A stretch of DNA of 64,000 nucleotides from JAJDFU01 sp964595955 (GTDB lineage: Bacteria > Bacteroidota > Bacteroidia > Chitinophagales > Saprospiraceae), in NCBI GenBank assembly GCA_964595955.1, contig CAZQSF010000007.1, positions 1-64,000 of the forward strand, read 5' to 3'. This document shows positions 1-7,695 of this stretch, piece by piece. Both the position numbers and the translations under genes were made by a program. Every line of letters starts with the position of its first letter. Within the stretch, counting starts at the first letter, position 1. The notes below the pieces were generated by a model, which saw only the letters and a list, made by a program, of their open reading frames with translations, had not been told where the DNA came from and did no database searches.

Positions 1-51
1 CAATGGTCAGGGCTATCCTGACGATCCTGCGGATGTCAGCACTAAAGACCC

Positions 52-99
52 TGACGATAAGTGGCTGAAAACAAGCTTGTTTTCAGCCACTTATCGTCA
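52..99. repeat. Perfect 48-bp palindrome
   Basis: The two 24-base halves (52-75 and 76-99) are exact reverse complements, centred on AAGCTT at 73-78. There is no unpaired loop, so it can form a long hairpin in RNA or a cruciform in DNA. It lies 31 bases beyond the stop of the rhodanese gene, which is read leftward, so it could act as a transcription terminator. Neither side has a clear U-tract, so that is inference. A 9-base direct repeat CCTGACGAT occurs at 17-25 and again at 50-58, entering the palindrome. A small hairpin (GTCAGG 6-11, CCTGAC 17-22) lies further left. Confidence 0.85.
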
Positions 100-124
100 T
101 TATTCACGGATTACCGTGAATAAT
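99..124. repeat. Inverted repeat abutting the 48-bp palindrome
   Basis: Arms ATTATTCACGG (99-109) and CCGTGAATAAT (114-124) are perfect complements around a four-base ATTA loop. The element shares its outermost base with the 48-bp palindrome and ends five bases from the stop codon of the rhodanese gene. It may be that gene's transcription terminator or part of a dispersed palindromic repeat. The word ATTCACGG also begins a hairpin arm near 28711. Confidence 0.75.
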
Positions 125-129
125 TCGGG

Positions 130-513
130 TTAGTCCGCACCGGCTTTCCGGTATGCCTTATACCCTCCGGCCAGGTCGATCACTTCCGGGAAGCCTCGCT
201 TGAGCAACTCCCGGGCTACCAGCGGGCTTCGATGGGCGGTGGCGCAATAGATGAACACCGGCCGATCGCGATCGAGACTGTCCAGTCCCTTTCCAAAAGT
301 AAAGCTCAGGAAGTTCAGATTATCGAAACCGTCCAGATGACCTTTTCGGTACTCCAGGGGGGTGCGAATATCAAGGCGATGAGCGTTCTCCGCTTTTCGG
401 AGCCGCTGCAGGTATTCGGCGGGGGGCAGTTGTACCGCCTTTTCAGATTTTCGGTAGATGCTTCCGCAAGCCATAAGGGTACATATCAGCAGAAAAAACA
501 GGGTGTATCTCAT
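130..513 (-). CDS. Rhodanese-domain lipoprotein
   Basis: A 127-residue single-domain rhodanese. The start at 513 is chosen because it gives a lipoprotein signal peptide with lipobox LMAC (Cys16), and because its ATG overlaps the stop of the upstream gene as ATGA, which suggests translational coupling. The rhodanese signature is present: LDIRTPLEYRKGHLDG near residues 47-62 and the active-site loop CATAHRS with Cys90, where a sulfur atom would be carried as a persulfide. The protein should therefore sit lipid-anchored outside the cytoplasm. Its partner is a small membrane protein with a Cys-x4-Cys motif. E. coli YgaP fuses a rhodanese to a membrane segment, so this may be a split equivalent. 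The sulfur substrate is unknown. Confidence 0.85.
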   Translation of the reverse strand: MRYTLFFLLICTLMACGSIYRKSEKAVQLPPAEYLQRLRKAENAHRLDIRTPLEYRKGHLDGFDNLNFLSFTFGKGLDSLDRDRPVFIYCATAHRSPLVARELLKRGFPEVIDLAGGYKAYRKAGAD

Positions 514-731
514 GGCGTATCTCTCTTCCGGAGGGTCGTTTCGGGCCTTCGGGCGCAGGCGCCGGAGGCACACCCCAATTGCTTGTTGAATACGGCCTGG
601 GCCAGCAGCACTATTCCCAGGACAAGTACGACCCCTTGCCCGGAGTAGAAGAAAAAATCGCCCAGGCAGAAGAGCCCCATGGCCAATTGCAGAATTTGTA
701 TCAGGCTAAGCCCCTTGAACAGAGATTGCAT
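510..731 (-). CDS. Small membrane protein, YgaP-TM/DUF2892-like
   Basis: A 73-residue protein with two hydrophobic segments (about residues 8-28 and 31-48) followed by GCASGACA, with Cys54 and Cys59, and a basic tail. Size and layout resemble the membrane part of YgaP-type proteins, where such segments accompany rhodanese domains in sulfur trafficking. The family link is by resemblance only. Its stop overlaps the ATG of the rhodanese lipoprotein by four bases, so the two are almost certainly cotranslated. The start at 731 is chosen over a longer frame that would run into the divergent dehydrogenase. The cysteine pair could accept or relay sulfur from the rhodanese, which is inference. Confidence 0.7.
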   Translation of the reverse strand: MQSLFKGLSLIQILQLAMGLFCLGDFFFYSGQGVVLVLGIVLLAQAVFNKQLGCASGACARRPETTLRKRDTP

Positions 732-751
732 AGAAAATCGTATTCTGCCGG

Positions 752-759
752 CAAAAATA
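752..759 (-). promoter_or_regulatory. Possible Bacteroidota -7 element (TATTTTTG)
   Basis: On the minus strand this reads TATTTTTG, matching the Bacteroidota TAnnTTTG consensus, about 20 bases upstream of the small membrane protein start at 731. A TTG lies only 13 bases further upstream, shorter than the usual spacing, so support is weak. Confidence 0.3.
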
Positions 760-762
760 CAC

Positions 763-1746
763 ATGAGCGATCCAAGCCAGCGTGATAAACCGCACATTGT
801 CGTTCTGGACGGCCATGCGCTCAATCCCGGCGACTTGAGCTGGGAACCTTTGAAAGCACTGGGCCGGGTAGACCTTTACCCGCGCTCCAGCCCGGAGGAG
901 GTTGTGGAGCGGGCCCGGCAAGCCGAACTGGTACTTACCAACAAGGCCCTGTTAGGGCAGGAACAACTCGAGCAGCTACCAAAGTTGAAATACATAGGAA
1001 TAACGGCTACCGGTTTCGACAACGTAGATCTGCAGGCTGCTGCCGATCGGGGCATTGCAGTGACGAACGTCGCAGGCTACGGCACGCAGTCGGTGGCGCA
1101 GCACGTATTCGCTCTGCTGCTGGAACTCACCAACCGGGTTGCCATGCACGATGCCAGTGTCAAACGGGGAGACTGGGCGGCCCAGCCCGACTTTTCCTAC
1201 ACCCTTGGCCCCGTGGTTGAACTTGCGGGCAAGACCCTCGGCATTCTCGGGTATGGGCAGATCGGCCGGCAGGTGGCCCGCATCGGTTCGGCCCTCGGCA
1301 TGGAAGTGATCGCCTACAGCGAACACATGCCGGAAGGCGAAGGTCCTGAACGGGTCGGGTTGGAAGAACTCTTCGAGCGAAGCCAGGTAGTAAGTTTGAA
1401 TACGGCCTACCGGCCGGAAAAGGAGGGCATGGTCAATCGAGAACTCTTGCAGCGCATGCCCGAGGGCGCTTTTTTGATCAACACGGCCCGGGGAGCCCTG
1501 ATCGAGGAAGCGGACCTGCGGGAAGCCCTGGTCGAAGGGCCGCTCGCAGGGGCAGGACTGGACGTACTCCGCGAGGAGCCCCCGCCCGCCGACCATCCTC
1601 TTTTGGGCTTGACCAACTGCCTGATCACACCGCATATGGCCTGGAAAAGCAGGGAGGCACGCCGGCGGCTCCTGGACCAAAGTCTGGAACAGCTGCGTGC
1701 CTTCCTGCAGGGCAAACTAAAGCATCGGCTGTTTCCTACGGACTAG
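763..1746 (+). CDS. D-2-hydroxyacid dehydrogenase
   Basis: A 327-residue NAD(P)-dependent oxidoreductase of the D-isomer-specific 2-hydroxyacid dehydrogenase family, which interconverts 2-oxo acids and D-2-hydroxy acids in the cytoplasm. The split catalytic domain flanks a Rossmann fold with GYGQIG at residues 163-168. The expected catalytic residues are visible: Arg243 (NTARGALI), Glu272 (LREEPP) and His291 (TPHMAW). Length is normal for the family. The sequence looks most like glycerate dehydrogenase / hydroxypyruvate reductase members, but the substrate cannot be read from sequence. The ATG at 763 is chosen because the longer frame has no homologous N terminus. Its stop overlaps the stop of the convergent BON-LysM gene. 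Confidence 0.92.
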   Translation: MSDPSQRDKPHIVVLDGHALNPGDLSWEPLKALGRVDLYPRSSPEEVVERARQAELVLTNKALLGQEQLEQLPKLKYIGITATGFDNVDLQAAADRGIAVTNVAGYGTQSVAQHVFALLLELTNRVAMHDASVKRGDWAAQPDFSYTLGPVVELAGKTLGILGYGQIGRQVARIGSALGMEVIAYSEHMPEGEGPERVGLEELFERSQVVSLNTAYRPEKEGMVNRELLQRMPEGAFLINTARGALIEEADLREALVEGPLAGAGLDVLREEPPPADHPLLGLTNCLITPHMAWKSREARRRLLDQSLEQLRAFLQGKLKHRLFPTD

Positions 1747-2219
1747 GACTGCGGCGGAATGCGCAAGACTTGGCCGGGGTAGATCATATTGGGATCCTTC
1801 AGCATGGGCTTGTTGGCCTCAAAGATCTTCATGTACTTCTGCGCATCGCCGTACTGGGCCAGCGCGATCTTACTCAGGGAGTCGCCACTTTTCACTTCGT
1901 AAAATACGGCTTCCGGTTCCGGATTGTTGACCACGACGCGATCGTCGACCGTAGCTACTCCCTCCATATTGCCCAGGGTCAGTACCAACAGTTCTTTGGT
2001 AGACTGCTTTTCCACTTCGCCATGGACAACCACCGTGTCGTCCTGCAGGTCAATCTTGAGGTCTTTGACATCCAGGCCGTAGTCATTTACTTCGTCGTAA
2101 AGCGCCTTGATCTTTTGCTGGCGAATGGCTTCGGCATCCGCTGCGGCAGATGCAGCTGCTTTTTCGGCTTCCTCGAGCTTCTTGGATCCGGATTTCTTGA
2201 AAAAAGAGAAAAGTCCCAT
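1743..2219 (-). CDS. kbp: BON and LysM domain protein, Kbp/YgaU-like
   Basis: A 158-residue protein with an Ala/Glu-rich helix (about 12-38), a BON domain (about 40-98) and a C-terminal LysM domain (about 106-156, YEVKSGDSLSKIALAQYG). The order, length and MGLFSFFKK start match the E. coli Kbp (YgaU) family, a small soluble potassium-binding protein, although many relatives are simply annotated as LysM proteins. There is no signal peptide, which fits Kbp rather than an exported wall-binding protein. Its TAG stop shares bases with the convergent dehydrogenase stop: CTAG at 1743-1746 ends both genes. Potassium binding is inferred from the family. Confidence 0.85.
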   Translation of the reverse strand: MGLFSFFKKSGSKKLEEAEKAAASAAADAEAIRQQKIKALYDEVNDYGLDVKDLKIDLQDDTVVVHGEVEKQSTKELLVLTLGNMEGVATVDDRVVVNNPEPEAVFYEVKSGDSLSKIALAQYGDAQKYMKIFEANKPMLKDPNMIYPGQVLRIPPQS

Positions 2220-2382
2220 AGTTTTCAGAGTTTAAGGTTGGTTTGTGAAATTGAATGTCTGCGTAAATATATGTGAAATGCAATTGGTAACCGCTCCATC
2301 CGGATGAGATAAATTCTCGCAGAACCTGCATTTGAGGAGCGGGGAATTGCGGGGAGAGTGCTCAAAAGGAGCAAAAGGTTTT

Positions 2383-2390
2383 TATATTTG
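2383..2390 (+). promoter_or_regulatory. Candidate -7 promoter element for secDF (TATATTTG)
   Basis: An exact match to the Bacteroidota TAnnTTTG element. It would start transcription near 2397 and give secDF a leader of about 118 bases. No clear TTG box is present at the usual upstream spacing. The rest of the 2220-2514 gap holds no credible gene. Confidence 0.45.
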
Positions 2391-2514
2391 CGGAGTTTTT
2401 CTTTTAGGTATGGCCATCGGCGTTGTTTCACGCTGAAAATGAAGAAGTTCGAACCAAAACACAGCAGAAAGCCATAGCTATTTTTTACATGCATTCAAAA
2501 AGAACATAGGCGTT

Positions 2515-5500
2515 ATGCAAGGCAAAGGGTTTGTGAAGGTATTCCTGGTTATTCTCACCCTGGTGACACTGTGGCAGTATTTCCTCATCTGGCCCACCAA
2601 CAAGGTGGAGAACGCTGCCGAGGCATATGCGGCGGAAGTGAGCGCAAACGCACCGGAAGGAGAACGGGAAGAAGCGGAAAAGATAGCCGAAGTGAAGTAT
2701 CTGGACAGCATGTCGACCGAGACCGTGCTGGACATCCCGCTGCTCAAATCGTACACCTATCAGGAGCTCAAAGGCCAGCAACTGGCTCTGGGCCTCGATC
2801 TGAAAGGCGGCATGAGCGTTGTGCTCCAGGTGAACCTGGAAAACTTCATCCGCAATATGGCCGACAACAGCGAAGACGAGACCTTCCAGGCCGCCCTGGA
2901 ACGGGCCAATGAGATGCAAAAGGATGCCCAGACGGACTACGTATCCCTGTTTGCCGATGCCTGGGAAGAGCTCTCCGGCAACAAAAAACTGGCGCCCATC
3001 TTCCTGCGCAATGAAGGACTGCGGGAAGAACTCAACTACGAATCCACGGATGGCGAGGTAATCCGCCTGCTCCGCCAGAAGGCCAATGAGACGGTCAACC
3101 TCACCTTCAACCTGCTCAAAAAACGGATCGACAAATTGGGGGTAGCTCAGCCCAACGTTTCCCTGGATGAAAGCCGCGACCTCATTCTGGTCGAGTTGCC
3201 GGGCATTGACAATCCCGAACGGGCGCGCACCTTCCTGCAGGCAGCCGCCAAACTGGAGTTCTACGACGTATTCCGCATCAACGACCCCGGTATTCAGCAG
3301 GCCCTCATCCGCGCCAACGAGATCCTGACCGCTCAGGAGGGCGGCGAGCTCGAACAGGAGATCGAGACCATCAACGTCACTTATGCTACGGATTCGCTCG
3401 GCCAGGTGGATAGTAGCACGGTGGTCAGCCGCGACACTATCTACAAGGCGCAAAATACCGACCAGGGGGTTTTGTTCAGCAAGTTGGCACTCAACAACGG
3501 CTCGATGGGCTTGGCCATCATGGGCCAGGCCAATAAGAATCAGAGGGAAGCCATCAGCAACCTGATGGAGCGGGAAGAGGTCAAGGGTCTTTTCCCACCC
3601 GAGCTGGAGTTTAAATGGTCGCGCAACCCGGCCAAGAACTACGAGACCGGGGAACTGACCGATCAGTACAACCTCTTTGCCATCAAGAAAGACCCGCTCA
3701 AGCAAACGGCTTCGCTAACGGGTGAGCACGTCACCGACGCCAGTGCACAGCCCGATCCACTGACGAATGAGCCGGCCGTAAGCCTGACCATGGACGACCA
3801 GGGAGCCCAGATCTGGGGCCAAATGACCACCAAGGCCGCCCAGGACAACGAGCGCGAGATCGCCATCGTACTGGACGACGAGGTGGTATCCGCTCCCGGC
3901 GTGCGGGGGCCCATACTCAACGGCAGCTCGCAGATCTCCGGAAGCTTTTCCATCCAGGAAGCGGAAGACCTGGCCAGCATACTCCAGGTGGGCAAACTGC
4001 CCACCGAAACCAGCATCATCCAGGAAAACCTGGTAGGCCCCTCGCTGGGTGCCGAAAACATACAGCGCTCCATCCGGGCCCTGCTCATCGGATTTGCCAT
4101 CGTGCTCATCTTTATGATCCTGTACTACGGCGGCGGTGGTATTGTATCGATCATTGCCCTCTTTCTCAACCTGTTCTTCATTTTCGGCGCACTGGCTTCC
4201 CTGGGTACCGTACTCACCTTGCCGGGCATAGCCGGTATTGTGCTGACCATCGGTATGGCCGTGGATGCCAACGTGATCATCTTCGAGCGCATCCGGGAAG
4301 AGATCCGGGAAGGAAAAGGCCTGTTGATGGCCATACAGGACGGCTTTAAGAACTCCTATTCGGCCATTATCGATGCCAACGTGACCACCATACTCACTGC
4401 CATCGTACTGGCCTACTTCGGCCTGGGCCCCATCAAGGGCTTTGCTGTTGTTTTGATCGTGGGCGTACTGGCCTCCCTATTCACCGCCGTTTTGGTAGGC
4501 CGGCTCATCATCGACTGGTGGACAGGCGGTGGCCGCAGCATGAGCTTCCACACCGGCTTTTCCAAGAATGCATTCGCCAACCTGAATATCGACTGGCTGG
4601 GCAAGCGGCGCTTTGCCTACCTCCTGTCCGGCACCCTCATCGTGCTCGGGCTGGCCTCCTTCTTCATGCGCGGCTTCGACCTGGGCGTGGATTTCAAAGG
4701 CGGATACTCCTACAACATCACGTTTGACCAATCCGTCGGTGCTGAAGATCTTCGCCAGTCGCTTACAACCGCTTTTGAGGGCAGTACGCCGACCGTAAAG
4801 GCCGTCGACACAGAGAACACCTACAACGTGGTGACGGACTACCTCATCGACAGCAATGCCGAGGATGCCGATCAGCAGGTGATGGCCAAATTGCACGAAG
4901 GCGTGAACAACCTCCTCGGAGGTTCCATTGCGCTCGACAGCTTCAAGGATCCCGAAGGAAAAGGGACCCACGTTACCAATTCCAGCAAGGTAGGCCCCAC
5001 CATAGCCGACGACATCAAGAACAGCGCTCTGGAAGCGTCCATTTTCGCCCTGCTGCTTATCTTTCTTTACATTTTTATTCGCTTCAGCAAGTGGCAGTAC
5101 AGCCTGGGCGCTGTGGCAGCGCTCTTCCACGATACGCTGATCGTGCTGGCCACCTTCTCCATCCTGCACGGCATTGTGCCCTTCAATCTGGAGATCGACC
5201 AGACCTTCATCGCCGCTATCCTGACGGTGATCGGCTACTCCATCAACGATACCGTCGTGGTATTCGACCGCATTCGGGAATACATCGGCCTCTACCCCAA
5301 CAAGGATAAGAAGGAGGTCATCAACCTGGCCGTCAACAGCACGGTGAGCCGTACGGTCATCACCTCGTTGACGACCCTTTTCGTGGTAGCCATTCTGTTC
5401 ATCTTCGGAGGCACCAGCATCAAGGGCTTTGCTTTTGCTCTGCTGGTGGGCATTATCGTGGGTACGTACTCTTCCATCTTCGTGGCCACCCCGATCATGA

Positions 5501-5583
5501 GCGATTTCTCCGGTAAGCTGAGCGGCAAGAAACCGGCCGAGCGGAAGGCCACCTTCTCGCGGGCCGCTACCAAAGCCCGTTAA
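2515..5583 (+). CDS. secDF: Protein translocase subunit SecDF (fused)
   Basis: A 1022-residue fusion of SecD and SecF, which uses the proton gradient to help the Sec translocon release proteins on the outer face of the inner membrane. The SecD half has a first membrane helix at about 8-26, the LGLDLKGG motif at 92-99, a large periplasmic region with an insertion typical of Bacteroidota, and a membrane bundle carrying GMAVDANVIIFERIREE. The SecF half begins near residue 690 with GVDFKGGYSYNITF near 723 and ends with GYSINDTVVVFDRIREY and further helices. The fusion is the usual arrangement in this phylum. A candidate promoter lies at 2383 and a hairpin follows the stop at 5619. Confidence 0.97.
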   Translation: MQGKGFVKVFLVILTLVTLWQYFLIWPTNKVENAAEAYAAEVSANAPEGEREEAEKIAEVKYLDSMSTETVLDIPLLKSYTYQELKGQQLALGLDLKGGMSVVLQVNLENFIRNMADNSEDETFQAALERANEMQKDAQTDYVSLFADAWEELSGNKKLAPIFLRNEGLREELNYESTDGEVIRLLRQKANETVNLTFNLLKKRIDKLGVAQPNVSLDESRDLILVELPGIDNPERARTFLQAAAKLEFYDVFRINDPGIQQALIRANEILTAQEGGELEQEIETINVTYATDSLGQVDSSTVVSRDTIYKAQNTDQGVLFSKLALNNGSMGLAIMGQANKNQREAISNLMEREEVKGLFPPELEFKWSRNPAKNYETGELTDQYNLFAIKKDPLKQTASLTGEHVTDASAQPDPLTNEPAVSLTMDDQGAQIWGQMTTKAAQDNEREIAIVLDDEVVSAPGVRGPILNGSSQISGSFSIQEAEDLASILQVGKLPTETSIIQENLVGPSLGAENIQRSIRALLIGFAIVLIFMILYYGGGGIVSIIALFLNLFFIFGALASLGTVLTLPGIAGIVLTIGMAVDANVIIFERIREEIREGKGLLMAIQDGFKNSYSAIIDANVTTILTAIVLAYFGLGPIKGFAVVLIVGVLASLFTAVLVGRLIIDWWTGGGRSMSFHTGFSKNAFANLNIDWLGKRRFAYLLSGTLIVLGLASFFMRGFDLGVDFKGGYSYNITFDQSVGAEDLRQSLTTAFEGSTPTVKAVDTENTYNVVTDYLIDSNAEDADQQVMAKLHEGVNNLLGGSIALDSFKDPEGKGTHVTNSSKVGPTIADDIKNSALEASIFALLLIFLYIFIRFSKWQYSLGAVAALFHDTLIVLATFSILHGIVPFNLEIDQTFIAAILTVIGYSINDTVVVFDRIREYIGLYPNKDKKEVINLAVNSTVSRTVITSLTTLFVVAILFIFGGTSIKGFAFALLVGIIVGTYSSIFVATPIMSDFSGKLSGKKPAERKATFSRAATKAR

Positions 5584-5618
5584 GGCGAGGCGCATCCCGG
5601 AAAAAGATACGCTTGCAA

Positions 5619-5650
5619 GAGGGCCGACGATCTGCGGATCGCCGGCCCTC
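5619..5650 (+). terminator. GC-rich hairpin after secDF
   Basis: Arms 5619-5632 (GAGGGCCGACGATC) and 5637-5650 (GATCGCCGGCCCTC) pair with one mismatch around a TGCG loop, 36 bases after the secDF stop. No U-tract follows, so it may be a weak terminator, an RNA 3'-end stabiliser, or neither. Confidence 0.5.
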
Positions 5651-5712
5651 ATTGCATACGCAACAACCTTTTCCCTGGCGGCGTTTTTAAGAGGTAAAAG
5701 AGATACCCCGAA

Positions 5713-7695
5713 ATGATCATACGCTTTCCCCTCTTGCTAGGCCTCGTCTTTACCCTGGCGGCTTGTACCTATACGATGAAGATCAAGGATGGTCCCACAG
5801 CTTTCGACCGAAAGCAATATGCGGTGGCTGTTGACATGCTGAAAAAGGAGTACCGAAAGACGAAAAGCCGGGTGGAAAAAGGCAAAATCGCCTTCATGCT
5901 GGGCGAATCCTACAAGAACCTGAACCAGAGCCAGTCGGCCATCGACTGGTACAAGATCGCCTACGATAATCAATACGGATTCGACGCCCTGCGAGAGTAT
6001 GCCTATACGCTGAAGCAGGCAGAAGAATATGAAGAGGCCCGCCAAGCCTTCAGGGACCTGGGCTTCGAAATCGGAAGCCCGTACGAGTTCCGCCGCGAAG
6101 TGAATGCCTGTGAGGTGGCTTTGGGCTGGAAAGAGATCGAATATCCCGAATACGAGGTGAAGCTGGCCGCATTCAACAGTGGCAGTTCGGATTATTCGCC
6201 GGTCCCCTACGGCAATCGTCAGCTGGTCTTCTCTTCGGACCGGGCCGCGAGCACCGGCGACGACACCTACAACTGGACCGGACGAAACTTCAGCGATCTG
6301 TTTGTAGTCGACCTCGACAACCAGACGGTGGCCGGCTTCGAAACGCCCATTAACTCGCCGGCCAACGAGGGTACGAGCGCCTTCAGCGCCGACTTCAAGC
6401 AGGTGTTCTTTACCCGCTGCGACAGCGACGGCAAATGGGAAGATGCCTACTGCAAGATCTTTTTCAGTGAGAAGCAACTCGACGGCAGTTGGACGGTCCC
6501 GCAACCCCTGGCTTTTCAGCAGGCCGATGTCAACTACGGCCATCCCACCCTTTCGGCCGACGGCCAAACGCTCTATTTTTCGTCCAATCATCCCGACGGA
6601 TGGGGCGGATACGACATCTGGCGCAGCCAACGCACCCCCGATGGCTGGTCAGAACCCCTCCCACTTAGCCGTTCCATCAACACCGAACGCAACGAGAAAT
6701 TCCCTTTTTCCGACGGCGACACCCTTTATTTCGCCTCCGACGGTCATACCGGTATGGGCGGGCTGGACGTTTTCCGGAGCTACAAACTCAACAACGGCAG
6801 CTGGGCCCCGGCCTTCAATCTCCTTCCGCCGGTCAACTCGGGCAGCGACGACTTCAGCTTTTTCGTGGATCGCCGGGAGGATCTGCCACCCGGTGTGCTG
6901 CAAACGGGCTTTTTCACCTCCTCCCGTGCTTCCGGCGCCGGAGCCGACGACATCTATCGCTTTCGGAAGATCGTTCCCCCCATCCCCGAGCCGGAGGAGG
7001 AGGAACCCGAAGAAATTGTCTATACCATGACCCTCAAAGGGTACGTATTGGAAAAGATCTATGAGGAACCCGATAACCCCAACACCCGGGTGCTGGGGCG
7101 CAAGCCCCTTCCGGGTGCAGAGGTGAACATCCGGTTGGGCGACGGCCAAAAAACCGTCACGGTGGGCGAAGACGGGCTCTTCAGCCTGGAGCTGGACGAA
7201 AACACGGATTACCAATTCAAAGCCTCCAAGGAGAACTACCTGACCAATGTGGAAACGTTCAGCACGAAAGGGATCGGAAAAGACCCCAACCAGCCGGATC
7301 AGGAATTTCTGGTAGAGATCGTTCTCGACAAAGTTTACCGGGAACGGGAGATCACCCTGGAGAATATTTATTACGATTTCGACCGCTGGGAGATCCGCGA
7401 CGATGCCGAGCCCACGCTGCAAGAGCTAGCCAGCTTGCTGAAGCTGAACCCGGAGCGCAAGATCCAGCTTGGCTCCCATACCGACTGCCGGGGTAGCAAT
7501 CGCTACAATCAGGAGCTTTCCCAGCGACGGGCTCAAAGTGCGGTAGACTACCTCATTGGCCAGGGGATAGAACCCACCCGCCTGACGGCCCGGGGATACG
7601 GAGAATCCTCCCCGGCTGTGGATTGCGTCTGTGCGCGCTGTTCCGAAGAGGAGCATCAGATGAATCGACGGACGACCTTTATGTTCATCGAGTGA
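5713..7695 (+). CDS. OmpA-family lipoprotein with TPR and PD40 repeats, PorE-like
   Basis: A 660-residue outer-membrane lipoprotein with lipobox LAAC (Cys18). In order: TPR-like helices (about 28-125), a PD40-type beta-propeller with repeated FSSDR / YFSSNH / YFASDG blades (about 155-420), a carboxypeptidase-regulatory-like beta sandwich (about 435-535), and an OmpA C-terminal peptidoglycan-binding domain (about 548-660, with SHTDCRGSN near 588). This architecture is that of PorE, a T9SS component that links the outer-membrane machinery to peptidoglycan. Many Bacteroidota carry several paralogs, so the T9SS role is inferred. There is no PorP/SprF gene alongside. It is convergent with, and overlaps by 11 bases, the T9SS client at 7685-13633. 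Confidence 0.88.
   Translation: MIIRFPLLLGLVFTLAACTYTMKIKDGPTAFDRKQYAVAVDMLKKEYRKTKSRVEKGKIAFMLGESYKNLNQSQSAIDWYKIAYDNQYGFDALREYAYTLKQAEEYEEARQAFRDLGFEIGSPYEFRREVNACEVALGWKEIEYPEYEVKLAAFNSGSSDYSPVPYGNRQLVFSSDRAASTGDDTYNWTGRNFSDLFVVDLDNQTVAGFETPINSPANEGTSAFSADFKQVFFTRCDSDGKWEDAYCKIFFSEKQLDGSWTVPQPLAFQQADVNYGHPTLSADGQTLYFSSNHPDGWGGYDIWRSQRTPDGWSEPLPLSRSINTERNEKFPFSDGDTLYFASDGHTGMGGLDVFRSYKLNNGSWAPAFNLLPPVNSGSDDFSFFVDRREDLPPGVLQTGFFTSSRASGAGADDIYRFRKIVPPIPEPEEEEPEEIVYTMTLKGYVLEKIYEEPDNPNTRVLGRKPLPGAEVNIRLGDGQKTVTVGEDGLFSLELDENTDYQFKASKENYLTNVETFSTKGIGKDPNQPDQEFLVEIVLDKVYREREITLENIYYDFDRWEIRDDAEPTLQELASLLKLNPERKIQLGSHTDCRGSNRYNQELSQRRAQSAVDYLIGQGIEPTRLTARGYGESSPAVDCVCARCSEEEHQMNRRTTFMFIE

Noticed and set aside
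2225..2494. An 89-codon minus-strand frame in the secDF upstream gap
   Set aside because: It overlaps the likely secDF promoter and leader, and its translation shows no protein-like pattern.
4477..5652. A 391-codon minus-strand frame opposite the SecF half of secDF
   Set aside because: It is antisense to conserved membrane helices, and the Gly/Asp/Gln-rich translation is typical of a shadow frame.
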